Source of the DNA: CASFRF01 sp031549345
Lineage (GTDB): Bacteria > Verrucomicrobiota > Lentisphaeria > Victivallales > Victivallaceae
Length of the DNA: 64,000 bases
Direction of reading: 5' to 3'
Assembly (NCBI GenBank): GCA_031549345.1
Contig: JAVBPY010000010.1
Coordinates: 124,001 to 188,000 of the forward strand
Below the pieces are notes generated by a model that made no database searches, was not told the DNA's origin, and worked only from the letters and a program-made list of their open reading frames with translations. Positions 40,423-49,601 of the stretch are shown one piece after another; the first letter of the stretch is position 1; each line of letters starts with the position of its first letter. The translations under genes and the position numbers were made by a program.

Positions 40423-41695
40423 ACTCCGCCTGGGCCTTGTCCAGTTCCGCCGCTTCTTCGGAGGAAAGGAAGTCGCCGGGGGGCGTGCGTTTCGGCAGAT
40501 AAACCGGCGTCAGGTCCGACTGGGTGATGTCGAGCACGCGCTCGATTTGGACTTGGCGTAAAAAAAGAGCCTCGATCTCGGCAATGGCCTGCGCGAGCTG
40601 CGCGGAAGCCGCCGACGGGGCGAGAGCATCCATTTTTTCAATCCTCTGCCGGAGAAGAAGAAGCGCGGTGCGGATATCCGGCGCGCTCTCTTCCGCGAGC
40701 TCCAGAATCGACTCCGTCACATTCCGGCGCATTTGTTCGTAATGCGGATTGCCGGCAAGAAACGGAAGTTCATAAAGCGGTTTCTTCTCTTCGATCCGCT
40801 GCAATCTCCGCCAGAAGGCGTACCCATCCCCCGCCGGGCGCGGAAAATTACGGTTGAAGGCCGAGCGGCGGCCGATACGCCCCAAATAGGCTTGCGCACG
40901 CGCGCCTTCGTCCTTTTCCTCGATCCCCTGCCGCACGGCGGCGGCAAAACGCGGCGCGAGCACCGCGTCGAAAATGATCTCTTCGGGCCTTTCCTGCTGT
41001 TCGGCGCGAAGCAGAAGGTATTCCGCAAGAACATTCGCGCTCCGCGTGGAAACACCCAGTGACGCATGGAAAAGAAGACGGGCGCACTCCACGTAAAAAT
41101 CCAACGCTTCTTCCGGCAACGCGTTGGGATCGATCCCCACGAACGACCGGAAGACGGGCAGTCCGTCCGGCAACGGAATCTGCCGCAAAATCGGGTAGTA
41201 TAAGTTGCTCCGGAGAATACGGACCTCGGTTTGCCGGGCAACCATCTCGCGTCCGAGCGCGACGGCGATCCAATGGGGCAGGAAAATTTCCGGGTATTGC
41301 AAAGGCGGCACTTTCCCCAGGCGACAGGCGATCATCACGGCAAAGAGCTTCCGGCGGGCGTTGTGGTCGCGAAAAATCCGATAGCCGCTGTCGTTGATGT
41401 GAAGCTCCAATTTTTCCGGCGTCATGGAAAGGACGGCTGCCCCCTCGATTTTCCGGTCCACAACCAGCCGCAAGGGAACGGGACGCGAAATATTTTCCGC
41501 GCGAAAGTACTCCGTAATCAACCGGTCCATCTGGCGAAGGTAATCTTCCGTCAGATTCGAGGCGTTATCCAAGCCCGCGAAACTTAATTCGATCCCGCTC
41601 GGAAGACGCTGCGGCGCGCCCAGTGCCGCCAGCGGCAAAAGGAAAGCCAGGAGAAGGAGCGCGGTCCGTTTTTTCTTCTGAAAAAGTCGATCCAT
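40412..41695 (-). CDS. Secreted hypothetical protein
   Basis: The 427-residue product has a signal peptide (RTALLLLAFLLPLAALGA) after a short lysine-rich start. The mature part is mostly helical, with no family I recognise. One segment (YPEIFLPHWIAVALGREMV) resembles the substrate/zinc helix region of peptidase-MA-like proteins, but no HExxH motif is present, so activity is doubtful. The C-terminus is charged. The ATG at 41695 was chosen because an in-frame start 23 codons upstream would precede the signal peptide with unrelated sequence. It converges with the aldo/keto reductase gene and overlaps its end by 11 bases. Confidence 0.7.
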   Translation of the reverse strand: MDRLFQKKKRTALLLLAFLLPLAALGAPQRLPSGIELSFAGLDNASNLTEDYLRQMDRLITEYFRAENISRPVPLRLVVDRKIEGAAVLSMTPEKLELHINDSGYRIFRDHNARRKLFAVMIACRLGKVPPLQYPEIFLPHWIAVALGREMVARQTEVRILRSNLYYPILRQIPLPDGLPVFRSFVGIDPNALPEEALDFYVECARLLFHASLGVSTRSANVLAEYLLLRAEQQERPEEIIFDAVLAPRFAAAVRQGIEEKDEGARAQAYLGRIGRRSAFNRNFPRPAGDGYAFWRRLQRIEEKKPLYELPFLAGNPHYEQMRRNVTESILELAEESAPDIRTALLLLRQRIEKMDALAPSAASAQLAQAIAEIEALFLRQVQIERVLDITQSDLTPVYLPKRTPPGDFLSSEEAAELDKAQAEFIR

Positions 41696-41762
41696 GGAGT
41701 TGTTTTTCTTCGTTGACAGTGTATGATACTGTAATACATTAAACACAAAAAGACAAGTGTTC

Positions 41763-42614
41763 ATGACAAAAGCGAAAGAAGAAAATTTTTATCCGGTCGC
41801 CCTCACCATCGCGGGCAGCGATTCCGGCGGCGGCGCGGGAATTCAGGCCGACGTGCGGACATTCGGCGCCTTCGCGGCGTACGGGTGTTCGGCCATAACC
41901 GCCGTAACGGCGCAGAATCCGGAACGCGTAACAAAGGTGGAAGCCCTCTCCGCCGCCATGGTTTCCGCGCAGATTGAAACGATCTTTTCCCGCCTCGCGG
42001 TGCGTGCCGCCAAAACCGGAATGCTTGCCAACGCGGCCATTGTCGAAGCGGTTGCAACGGCCTGGAACGAACGGAAGATCCCGCTGGTCGTCGATCCGGT
42101 CATGGTATCCACCTCCGGCGCGCCACTGCTGGAACCTTCGGCCGTGGAAGCAGTCAAAAAACACCTCCTCCCCCGCGCCGCATGGCTTACGCCGAACATA
42201 CCGGAAGCGGAACTTCTCCTTGGGCGCACCCTTCGCACCGCGGCCGACTTCCGAAACGCGGCGCGGGAGTGCGCCGAAAGATTCGGCTGCAATGTCCTTC
42301 TTAAGACCGGACACGCCGAAGGGATGGAGCTGGCCACGGACTTTGTTTCTTACCAGGGTAAAGGGTATCTCCTCCGCGCGCCGCGCCTTTCGGTGCCGGG
42401 GATTGCGGCACACGGAACGGGCTGCACCCTTTCCGCCGCGTTGACCGCCGCGCTGGCATGCGGCGAAACGTGGCGCGACGCGTTGCTCGCGGCCAAAACA
42501 TTCGTCCTCGGGTCGCTGGCGGAGCCGGTGATGATCGGGAAGGATCTTCCGGCGATGTATCCGCCGGAGATGGATTACAGCGAAGAAGTATCCCTGGAGC
42601 CGGATCGTGCTTAG
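41763..42614 (+). CDS. thiD: Hydroxymethylpyrimidine/phosphomethylpyrimidine kinase (ThiD)
   Basis: ThiD phosphorylates HMP and HMP-P for thiamine synthesis. The 283-residue protein is of the ribokinase-like fold, with IAGSDSGGGAGIQADVRTF near the N-terminus, GCSAITAVTAQN, KTGML, VVDPVMVSTSG, LTPNIPEAE, and the anion-hole/catalytic GTGCTLSAALTAALA near the C-terminus. The ATG at 41763 is preferred over a GTG two codons earlier. No TPP riboswitch was seen in the 67 bases upstream and no other thi gene is nearby, so this may be a salvage enzyme. The amidase gene overlaps its last 8 bases. Confidence 0.92.
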   Translation: MTKAKEENFYPVALTIAGSDSGGGAGIQADVRTFGAFAAYGCSAITAVTAQNPERVTKVEALSAAMVSAQIETIFSRLAVRAAKTGMLANAAIVEAVATAWNERKIPLVVDPVMVSTSGAPLLEPSAVEAVKKHLLPRAAWLTPNIPEAELLLGRTLRTAADFRNAARECAERFGCNVLLKTGHAEGMELATDFVSYQGKGYLLRAPRLSVPGIAAHGTGCTLSAALTAALACGETWRDALLAAKTFVLGSLAEPVMIGKDLPAMYPPEMDYSEEVSLEPDRA

Positions 42615-43566
42615 AAATTGTTTTCTCCTCTTGCTCCTCGCCCTTTTGTCGCTGGTTTCCGGGTTTGACAAACGCGTCCGGACGATTGCGCACAACAAAC
42701 TTGTTTACGGGCAATTGGCCGACCTTGCGCGCTTATACCGCCTCCCCGGGCGATTCGGGCAGAGCCGCGCGGAGTTGATCACTCCCCTGGGAAAACTGGA
42801 ACTGGAAAAAGACAAAAAAAGCGCGCTGTTCGATGGAACACGCTTTTACTTAACCAACCCGCCCCTCTGGCGCGGCGGAATATGGTACATCTCCGAATTG
42901 GATTTCGAGAGCACGATTCGCCCGCTCTGGCAGCTTTCGCGCCCCCCCGCGCATCCGGTGAAGGTGATCGTCCTCGATCCGGGGCACGGAGGAAAGGACG
43001 TAGGCGCCGTGGGAAAACTGCACCAGGAAAAAAACCTTTCGCTCCGCCTCGCCCAAAAAGTGAAAGTGCTCCTGGACAAAGTCGGCTACAAAGTCGTCCT
43101 GACGCGGACATACGACACGGCGCTCGGCCTCCCGGAACGCGCGGCATTCGCCAACAAACAAGATGCGAGTTTGTTCCTCTCCTTGCACATGAATGCGGCG
43201 ACGCCTTCGGTGCGCGGCATCGAAAGCTACGCCCTGACTCCGGCGGGAGCCGCCTCGACCAACTCGACGCAGATCGAAGCGACCAGGTATGCGGGCAACG
43301 CCTTTGACGCGAACAACATGGCGCTCGCGTTCCGCCTCCAGCGCGGCATGCTCACCCGGACGTCCGCCGAGGACCGCGGCGTCAAACGGGCGCGCTTCGC
43401 CGTCCTGCGCGACATCCAGTGCCCCGCCGTGTTGCTCGAAGTCGGTTTCATCTCGCACCCGGACGAAGAAAAACTCCTCGGCACCGACGCGCATTTGGAC
43501 AAACTCGCCCTCGGCATCGCCGAAGGCATCCTGGAATACCACCGCTCCGTCTACCGGAAAAAATGA
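42607..43566 (+). CDS. N-acetylmuramoyl-L-alanine amidase (Amidase_3)
   Basis: The enzyme cuts the bond between the sugar and the peptide of peptidoglycan. The 319-residue protein starts with GTG inside the end of thiD and has a signal peptide (CFLLLLLALLSLVSG). After a small domain of about 95 residues comes the zinc amidase domain. VIVLDPGHGGKDVGAVG carries the first His, an acidic ligand is in LGLPERAAFAN, LFLSLHMNAA carries the second His, and VLLEVGFISHPDEE carries the catalytic Glu. This resembles AmiC/CwlD-type cell-separation enzymes without an AMIN domain. A strong terminator follows 17 bases after the stop. Confidence 0.9.
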   Translation: MLRNCFLLLLLALLSLVSGFDKRVRTIAHNKLVYGQLADLARLYRLPGRFGQSRAELITPLGKLELEKDKKSALFDGTRFYLTNPPLWRGGIWYISELDFESTIRPLWQLSRPPAHPVKVIVLDPGHGGKDVGAVGKLHQEKNLSLRLAQKVKVLLDKVGYKVVLTRTYDTALGLPERAAFANKQDASLFLSLHMNAATPSVRGIESYALTPAGAASTNSTQIEATRYAGNAFDANNMALAFRLQRGMLTRTSAEDRGVKRARFAVLRDIQCPAVLLEVGFISHPDEEKLLGTDAHLDKLALGIAEGILEYHRSVYRKK

Positions 43567-43583
43567 ATAAGTGAATAAGTATG

Positions 43584-43624
43584 CGAGAGGGAAAAAACTT
43601 TTGAGGAAAGTTTTTTCCCTCTCG
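43584..43624. terminator. Bidirectional terminator with a perfect 18-bp stem
   Basis: The arms at 43584-43601 and 43607-43624 are perfect complements (CGAGAGGGAAAAAACTTT type) around a 5-base loop. The stem contains A6/T6 runs, so either strand gives a T-rich end. It lies between the amidase gene and the convergent gene ending at 43700. Confidence 0.85.
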
Positions 43625-43699
43625 CGCTCTCCCTTTTTCAAACCTTTTCAGGTAACACTTTTTGAATGTGGGTACCCATTCAAAAAACACGAATTGGTG

Positions 43700-44923
43700 T
43701 TATGCGCACTCCCAGTCGAAAAGGAGGTGCGCCTTGCGTTCCGCATCGATGCCGTAAACGGATATCCAGGTGAAACAATCCGGTAGATTTTTTTCCAGAT
43801 CACTTCCAGGCGAAATCGATTCGTCCGCAATGCCGTACTCGAATGAAACGACGATTTCGTATCCCTTTTCCAGAAGTACCGCCGCACGCTTTTCCTGTTT
43901 TCGGAGCTGAAGGTTCCGCGTAACATCGTCCACAAGCCGGGCATCGTACCCATCGCGGCAATCGTCGAACATGGGGATTGTCTTATCGCATTTTTGACAT
44001 TGCAGGCTCAAAGGCGCGAGAAAATTGCGAAGCGGCGCCTCGTCCATGTCGGTGATGCGGAAGCCGCCGAGACGAAACATTGTACCGCCGCAAGGACAAT
44101 GCAGAGCATACGTCCGATCCGCCCCGCCGTGTCCCTGTGGCGACAATGCAGACTTCAAAGGAATGCAGCGAAAACCTTCAAGACATTGAGGCGTTCGAGT
44201 CCCCAGCTTCCGCAGCGCTTCCACGCCGGACGCGTGGTGAATTTCCACCGTTTGGGCATTCGTCCATTTCGCCCAGTCGCGCAACAAATTGTCCGCGGCT
44301 CTGTCGCCATTTTTTGCCGCCGTGTTCAGGAGGAGGAGATAACGCTCCCGCTCCGGCAGGGGCGATGCGACGTTTGTCCGATGGCGTTCCCAGAGAGCCA
44401 CGGCAGGTAAAAAACCGGCTTCGGCGGAACGCCGCAGGCAATCCTCCCCATCTTTGTAGGCATAGCTTCCCTGCGGGGCGGCCAGCGTATTGACGGCGAA
44501 CATGTACCACACTTCGGGATCTTTGCCGACAAAGGATTTCCGGATGTACGGCCACGCACTTTTGTAATCCCCTTGCCGATACAGTTCCTTCGCTTTGGCC
44601 GCGTCGTCCAGGAATTTCCAGTTTGTGGTGTACTCCATGCCAATCCAACCCCAGGCCCAGCAGAACAGGAGAGTCAGAGCGAGCACAAGATAAAAGCGCG
44701 TTCGCGGCATTTTCCGCGCCCGTTCCTCCGGCGAATTGCGCAGCTTTCTCCCCCATGGAGAAATGTAAAGAAAGAACATGAGCACAAACCACAAACAGGC
44801 GGCGCTGTTCAAAAGCCATGAGGGCGTATCGAAAAAGGTAACAAGCCCCCATGCCCCACACACAAACACAATTTGAATGGACATCAAAGTCAGGAAAAGA
44901 GTCCGAATCTGTTTTGTATTCAT
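43700..44923 (-). CDS. Membrane protein with Sel1/TPR-like and zinc-ribbon regions
   Basis: The 407-residue protein has three hydrophobic helices in the first 110 residues (for example IQIVFVCGAWGLVTFF and FYLVLALTLLFCWAWGWIG). A helical-repeat region of Sel1 or TPR type follows (AKELYRQGDYKSAWPYIRKS and GEDCLRRSAEAGFLPAVALW). A cysteine-rich segment comes next, with CPCGG and CQKC separated by about 35 residues, which could bind zinc. The C-terminus is a small soluble domain. No known family covers the whole chain. It lies alone between a terminator and the GH2-type gene; the 53 bases upstream of its start hold nothing obvious. Confidence 0.65.
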   Translation of the reverse strand: MNTKQIRTLFLTLMSIQIVFVCGAWGLVTFFDTPSWLLNSAACLWFVLMFFLYISPWGRKLRNSPEERARKMPRTRFYLVLALTLLFCWAWGWIGMEYTTNWKFLDDAAKAKELYRQGDYKSAWPYIRKSFVGKDPEVWYMFAVNTLAAPQGSYAYKDGEDCLRRSAEAGFLPAVALWERHRTNVASPLPERERYLLLLNTAAKNGDRAADNLLRDWAKWTNAQTVEIHHASGVEALRKLGTRTPQCLEGFRCIPLKSALSPQGHGGADRTYALHCPCGGTMFRLGGFRITDMDEAPLRNFLAPLSLQCQKCDKTIPMFDDCRDGYDARLVDDVTRNLQLRKQEKRAAVLLEKGYEIVVSFEYGIADESISPGSDLEKNLPDCFTWISVYGIDAERKAHLLFDWECA

Positions 44924-44976
44924 TTTCCCCCACCGTTTACCTTGAATGTATCTCCTTTCCTGCTCTTTTCAAGACT

Positions 44977-47900
44977 CTACCAATAAAAATATTCGTAGGG
45001 CGAGCGCAGCTTGATTTCCGGATCATACAGAAGCTCGGCGGAGGCGGCTTTATCCGCCTGGGTGTAATCGATTCCCGGTTCGGAGAGGTTGGCCCAGAAA
45101 CCGAAGCCCTTGCTGCCCGCCATTACTTTAAGAACAAGGATGTTGGGGCCCTTTTTCAGGTTGATTTTCGCATGGAAGGCGTTCGGTTTGGGCGCGGCAT
45201 GGCCGCGGCTCTGGTCGTAGACCAACTTCCCGTTTACGTAGAGAAAGAAGAAGTAATCCGCCCCCAGGCGGAGCATCGCCTTGTGGTCTGTTTTGGCCTC
45301 GATCCATTTGATCGCGTAGCCGACCGAGTCGGCCGAATCCGCGTTCAGCGCCTGACCGAGATTGACGAATCCACCCGCTTCCGCCAACGCTGTCCGGCGG
45401 AAATCGAGCTTCCTCCCCAATCCATTGTCGTACGTGGTGTTGGGATTCAGATCTCCGGCGAGCGCCTGCGTTTCCCCGGGATAAGCGAGATTCAGATTCT
45501 CCGCGGCCTTCAAGGATTTTCCCTTAAACGGACCGTAGACAAACCAGTTGTCCAGCTCTTTGAATCCGAGCCCCCTGCGGATTTTAAGCAACCGCGCGGT
45601 TACCTCCGCTCCCGGTTGAACCCCCTCTTTCGTGATAACCTGTGAGAGGAGTTGACGGAGGCGGATAACGCTCAATGCCACCGCTTCTTTTTTTTGCGGG
45701 TCGTCCGCATAGCGCGAAGAAAGCATCGAAGGGACAACCTGCAATGAAACAACGCCGTCGGCACGGTCGTAAACATCGCCATTCGCCAAAAGACGCACGT
45801 TCAAAGCGTCGCGCCAACGGCACAAATTCGGGGCGAACGCTCCGCCAAGCACAGCATGGCTGATTTGTTTTTCCGGCGTTCCCTTATTCAGCAGAACAAC
45901 GCGGCCGCCGGCGGCGGTAAACGCCTCCAAATTCCCTGCGGGAACTTGATCGTTCCCCGCGAGAACAACCACCGACTTCGCGGGAGCGGCGTCGAACGCG
46001 CCGGGAGCGAAGTCGAGCCGCGTCGCGGCCAACTCCTTTTGCGCCTCCGGAAACGCATAGAGCAATCGCTGCGCCGCAACATCCTTTGCCGCAATATTGA
46101 GCAGCGATTGCGCCATCTGCGCCGCAGCCGGGTCCTCCGGCGTGCGCCCGGAGAAATCGAATGAACTGAATAAAATCATCCCTTTACCGGAACAAAATTG
46201 GAGCAAAGGCGAATAATTTAAATCGAATTCGCACACCGCCAGCGGTGAAAAGCCCGCCGCCACGGGAATTTCCAACACTGCCGAAGCGACGGTGTTGCGG
46301 TTGCTCCCTTTGGGGGCAATGGTTACGTCGTAAGGCCGCGCATGTTTGAATTCGGGGGTGAGATCCGGCGTTCCGCGCCAGAAACGCAGATCCTCCGGCT
46401 GCCGCGGAAGCAACGGCGAATTGGCGAATACCACCCGTGTGGCGGGCTCGATGGAACGCAACCCCATCGCCTCCCAGACCTCCGGGAGCTGCTCCAGAAT
46501 CACGAGCTTTGCACCAGCATCCAGCTCGCTTGCCGTACACGGAAGGTCTTCGCCAATTTTCAGCGCCTCACGTCCGACAACCAGGATTTCGCCTGGCTTC
46601 AGCCGATTGCCGGGGGTAAAATCCTTCACATCTTTCACAATATCCCGTACCCATCCGGAACGCCCGGCCGGGTCGTACAACAACACAGAGAGTTCCAACT
46701 TTTCCACAGGCGGGAAGAATTCAACGGCAAAAGAGTCGGTGCGCCCGCCGTCTTTGAAGACGATCTCCGCCGGAGTGCGCGTATGCACTTTGGGCGCGGT
46801 GAACACAATGGGAATCTCCTTCGTATCGCCGGAAGCGAGCTTGAGTTCAATCTTTTTCGTTTCGACATCCCTTCCTGCCATATGCAACGCGATTTCGCCT
46901 TTGAGAACCATTTCACCCGGCCCGTCCCATACGGCCACCAGATTCTTGGTGAATTTTTCGCCGCTGCGGAATGCGTGGGTTTTGTCGGTGTGCCGCGGAT
47001 ACCCGCCGACATAAACCAACAAATTATCCATGAACGCACGGTTGTTGTCGTAGGCGGGATTCGCCCACGCGGGGCGCTCGGTCAAGGGAACAGGGAGGTT
47101 TTTATAGCGGTTCTGCCAACGCATCGGGCCTCCCGGAGGTGCGCCAAAACCGACGTTGAAGTCGAAATAATGCCAGGCCAGAATCCCATCGCTCCGCCAC
47201 GCGCGGTTGGTCGCGCTGTAAAAGTCGCGCTGAATGCGCCAGTAGACGGGCAGGATTGAAAGGTATTCAGGAAGGTTGCCGCCGTGCCCTTCGTTCTTGA
47301 TCCCGATCTCGATCAACTTGGCGCGTAGCGCGTCGCTTTCGAGTTTGTAGGATTCCGGACCGAGGGTGATGGCCCCGTATTCGGTCGGCAAAAATTGTTT
47401 CCCTTTATAAAAACTCCCGTCGTAAATGCCGTATTCGCAGGCCCACCAGGGCATATCGCCTTTGCGGACGAACATTTCGCCGTAATCCCCCACCTCCTGG
47501 AGCGGCGTCCAGTTTGGGTAGGTATTCCCGCTGGCGATATCGCCGGTGTTTCCCTCGGCATGGCCGTAGGCGAGCCGGGTCGGGTCGATCTCATGGGCGA
47601 GCGTGGTCACAAAGTTCAGCACCTTCGCCTGGGAGTGCGGATAATCGGTCCTTTGCCCGATCGTCGCGGGAGAAATTCCGTCGCGCGGGCAAAAAGCGAT
47701 CATCGAGATACACCACGCGAGAATCGACGGATGATTGCGGTACCGCCGGATGAAACCCTCCAGCTCCGCACGGTATTGGCGCAAATACTCCGGATCGTCG
47801 AAAAATTTTTCCCGCCCGAAATTTGCCGAAGGCACCGGGAGGAATACGCCGACGCCATTTTGGTCCATAAGGTCCAGTTCCGCGGGAGAAAAATAGTATA

Positions 47901-48906
47901 CCTCGTCCCAGGCGCGCCACCAGCCGGTGGGGTTGCTCTGGAAATACACCGCGTTGCGGCGCAAAAGTTTTAAGAGGGTCATTCCGTTGGCGCTCGTGTA
48001 CCCGTTCTGCGCCCAGTCGAGCCGGAGGCGCTGCACATGCCCGTTGAGCATCATATGGCGTCCCTCGGTCCACACTTCGCGGAAGCCGAAATTAAATTCC
48101 TGTGCATCGATCACTTTTCCGCCAACGCGCACTTGCACGCGCGCACGGTACACGTATGGAGCGTCCAACTCCCACAACCGGGGCGTCGCCCACTTTTTAC
48201 GGAGCGTGAATGTCGCCTTGTCGGATTTCGGAACAACGTTCAGTGGGGCAATAGTGAGCACGCTTTTGCCGTCGGCATCAAAAATTTCGCCTTCGATGAT
48301 TACGGGGGTGCGGGCATCGTTCGCAAGCTCGACGTGCAGCGCAAGTTCTTTTCGGCGAAAACTGGTTTCCGCCCAGGCGTCGGTAATGCCCGCCGTGGCA
48401 GGATAGGAAACAAGATAAAGCGGCGCATTGATTCCGAGTGCCCAGTTTTTCATCGGGATTTCGCCCCAGACCGAACGCGGGCCACGCGCGGTGTAGCGCA
48501 AAAGATCCTTTTCGAACGTCCGCGAAACATCCGTATAGCCGCGCGTAACGAACAAACGCACCGTATTGCGCCCCGGCTTCACCGCGCCGGTGATCTCGAT
48601 CGCTCCGTAAGGCCCGAGGCGCTCACCGATTCTTTGGTCGTTGATGAAAACGACGGCGTTGCCGTTGATCCGGGTGAAATCCAGCTCGAAACGCTTCCCT
48701 GAACTTTCCGGAATATCGACAAAAGCTTCCATCCAAAGGGAATGAACGTTCTCCGTGGGTTTGAAAGAGGTGCTCCATTGATCCATTTTCGGTGCGATGG
48801 AAGTGTTCACCGCCGCCTGATAACGGAACGGCTTTGCGACCTCGCGTCTTTCGGACGCACCGAGCGATAAGGCACATACGAACAACAATGTAAGAAAACA
48901 ACGCAT
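44977..48906 (-). CDS. Very large secreted GH2-like protein lacking the usual acid/base residue
   Basis: The 1309-residue protein has a signal peptide (MRCFLTLLFVCALSLGA). A GH2 sugar-binding domain (about 30-165), an Ig-like domain and a TIM barrel (about 270-560) follow. The barrel nucleophile region is WWACEYGIYDG with the glutamate at about 491. At the position of the acid/base motif, normally GNE after SILxW, the sequence reads WCISMIAFC (about 398-406), so the glutamate is absent. The remaining 700 residues are beta-rich domains and include a C-terminal jelly-roll-like module. GGAG precedes the ATG. It may be an inactive carbohydrate-binding scaffold or use another residue. Confidence 0.8.
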   Translation of the reverse strand: MRCFLTLLFVCALSLGASERREVAKPFRYQAAVNTSIAPKMDQWSTSFKPTENVHSLWMEAFVDIPESSGKRFELDFTRINGNAVVFINDQRIGERLGPYGAIEITGAVKPGRNTVRLFVTRGYTDVSRTFEKDLLRYTARGPRSVWGEIPMKNWALGINAPLYLVSYPATAGITDAWAETSFRRKELALHVELANDARTPVIIEGEIFDADGKSVLTIAPLNVVPKSDKATFTLRKKWATPRLWELDAPYVYRARVQVRVGGKVIDAQEFNFGFREVWTEGRHMMLNGHVQRLRLDWAQNGYTSANGMTLLKLLRRNAVYFQSNPTGWWRAWDEVYYFSPAELDLMDQNGVGVFLPVPSANFGREKFFDDPEYLRQYRAELEGFIRRYRNHPSILAWCISMIAFCPRDGISPATIGQRTDYPHSQAKVLNFVTTLAHEIDPTRLAYGHAEGNTGDIASGNTYPNWTPLQEVGDYGEMFVRKGDMPWWACEYGIYDGSFYKGKQFLPTEYGAITLGPESYKLESDALRAKLIEIGIKNEGHGGNLPEYLSILPVYWRIQRDFYSATNRAWRSDGILAWHYFDFNVGFGAPPGGPMRWQNRYKNLPVPLTERPAWANPAYDNNRAFMDNLLVYVGGYPRHTDKTHAFRSGEKFTKNLVAVWDGPGEMVLKGEIALHMAGRDVETKKIELKLASGDTKEIPIVFTAPKVHTRTPAEIVFKDGGRTDSFAVEFFPPVEKLELSVLLYDPAGRSGWVRDIVKDVKDFTPGNRLKPGEILVVGREALKIGEDLPCTASELDAGAKLVILEQLPEVWEAMGLRSIEPATRVVFANSPLLPRQPEDLRFWRGTPDLTPEFKHARPYDVTIAPKGSNRNTVASAVLEIPVAAGFSPLAVCEFDLNYSPLLQFCSGKGMILFSSFDFSGRTPEDPAAAQMAQSLLNIAAKDVAAQRLLYAFPEAQKELAATRLDFAPGAFDAAPAKSVVVLAGNDQVPAGNLEAFTAAGGRVVLLNKGTPEKQISHAVLGGAFAPNLCRWRDALNVRLLANGDVYDRADGVVSLQVVPSMLSSRYADDPQKKEAVALSVIRLRQLLSQVITKEGVQPGAEVTARLLKIRRGLGFKELDNWFVYGPFKGKSLKAAENLNLAYPGETQALAGDLNPNTTYDNGLGRKLDFRRTALAEAGGFVNLGQALNADSADSVGYAIKWIEAKTDHKAMLRLGADYFFFLYVNGKLVYDQSRGHAAPKPNAFHAKINLKKGPNILVLKVMAGSKGFGFWANLSEPGIDYTQADKAASAELLYDPEIKLRSPYEYFYW

Positions 48907-48909
48907 TCC

Positions 48910-49581
48910 TTACTCCACGTGAGTGATCATGAGATCGTCCAGGTACACCACCGTCTCCGCGCCGCCCGCGGGCGGAAAATTTACATAGAAATATTGGAGC
49001 GGTTTATCTGTCCGACAATATTCGACCTCGGCGGAAGAGGTCTTTCCAGCCATATCGGTTATGGAATAACGGATCATTTCGCCTTTGTCCTTCCCCACTG
49101 GCAGGAGGATTTCCACGGAATACCATTCGTCCGAACGGGTTCCGCCGATCCAGATCCGCCCCCCTTTGGCGCCGGGTTTGGTGGAGGCGCTCATGAACAC
49201 GGCGCGGCTGAAATTCCAGCGGGCAACGGAAACCTTCCGCTCCGAATCGCGGACTTCAAATCCGAGATCCGTTCCGGGCGCGAGGCGCAGTTTGTAAGCA
49301 ACACGAAGCGTCCCGTTCGACACGACGTTGCCAAGTTCGACACCGATTCCGAACATCGGCGTATCCGAATGGTGGTGCAACTCCAGTGCGTTATCGCCGG
49401 AGGCCGCCTGGCGGCTCGACACCAGGAATGTATCATTTCCCGGCTGTCCCCAGCGCACCTTCCAGTTGTTGGGGACGCGCCCGGGGACTTCTTCGTCAAA
49501 ATTCTGTTCATAGACGGGCTTCTCGGCCGCGCCAAGCGTCAGTGCGCCGAGCGCCATAAGAAGAAAAAACACCTTCAACAT
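48910..49581 (-). CDS. Secreted concanavalin/lectin-like protein
   Basis: The 223-residue product has a signal peptide (MLKVFFLLMALGALTLGAA) and a single beta-sandwich domain. Segments such as YEQNFDEEVPGRVPNNWKV and the final VVYLDDLMITHVE resemble the LamG/laminarinase-like jelly rolls often attached to polysaccharide-degrading systems. No catalytic pair typical of GH16 is visible, so binding rather than hydrolysis is likely. The ATG at 49581 has a GGGAG site. It sits 3 bases upstream of the large GH2-like gene and likely shares its transcript and substrate. Confidence 0.72.
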   Translation of the reverse strand: MLKVFFLLMALGALTLGAAEKPVYEQNFDEEVPGRVPNNWKVRWGQPGNDTFLVSSRQAASGDNALELHHHSDTPMFGIGVELGNVVSNGTLRVAYKLRLAPGTDLGFEVRDSERKVSVARWNFSRAVFMSASTKPGAKGGRIWIGGTRSDEWYSVEILLPVGKDKGEMIRYSITDMAGKTSSAEVEYCRTDKPLQYFYVNFPPAGGAETVVYLDDLMITHVE

Positions 49582-49601
49582 CGTTTCGTTCTCCCGAAAA
49601 T

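Noticed and set aside
41696..41762. TPP riboswitch before thiD
   Set aside because: The 67-base gap is too short and shows no THI-box sequence.
47400..47440. Classifying the large GH2-like protein as an ordinary beta-galactosidase
   Set aside because: The acid/base GNE motif is absent, so a catalytic label was not given.
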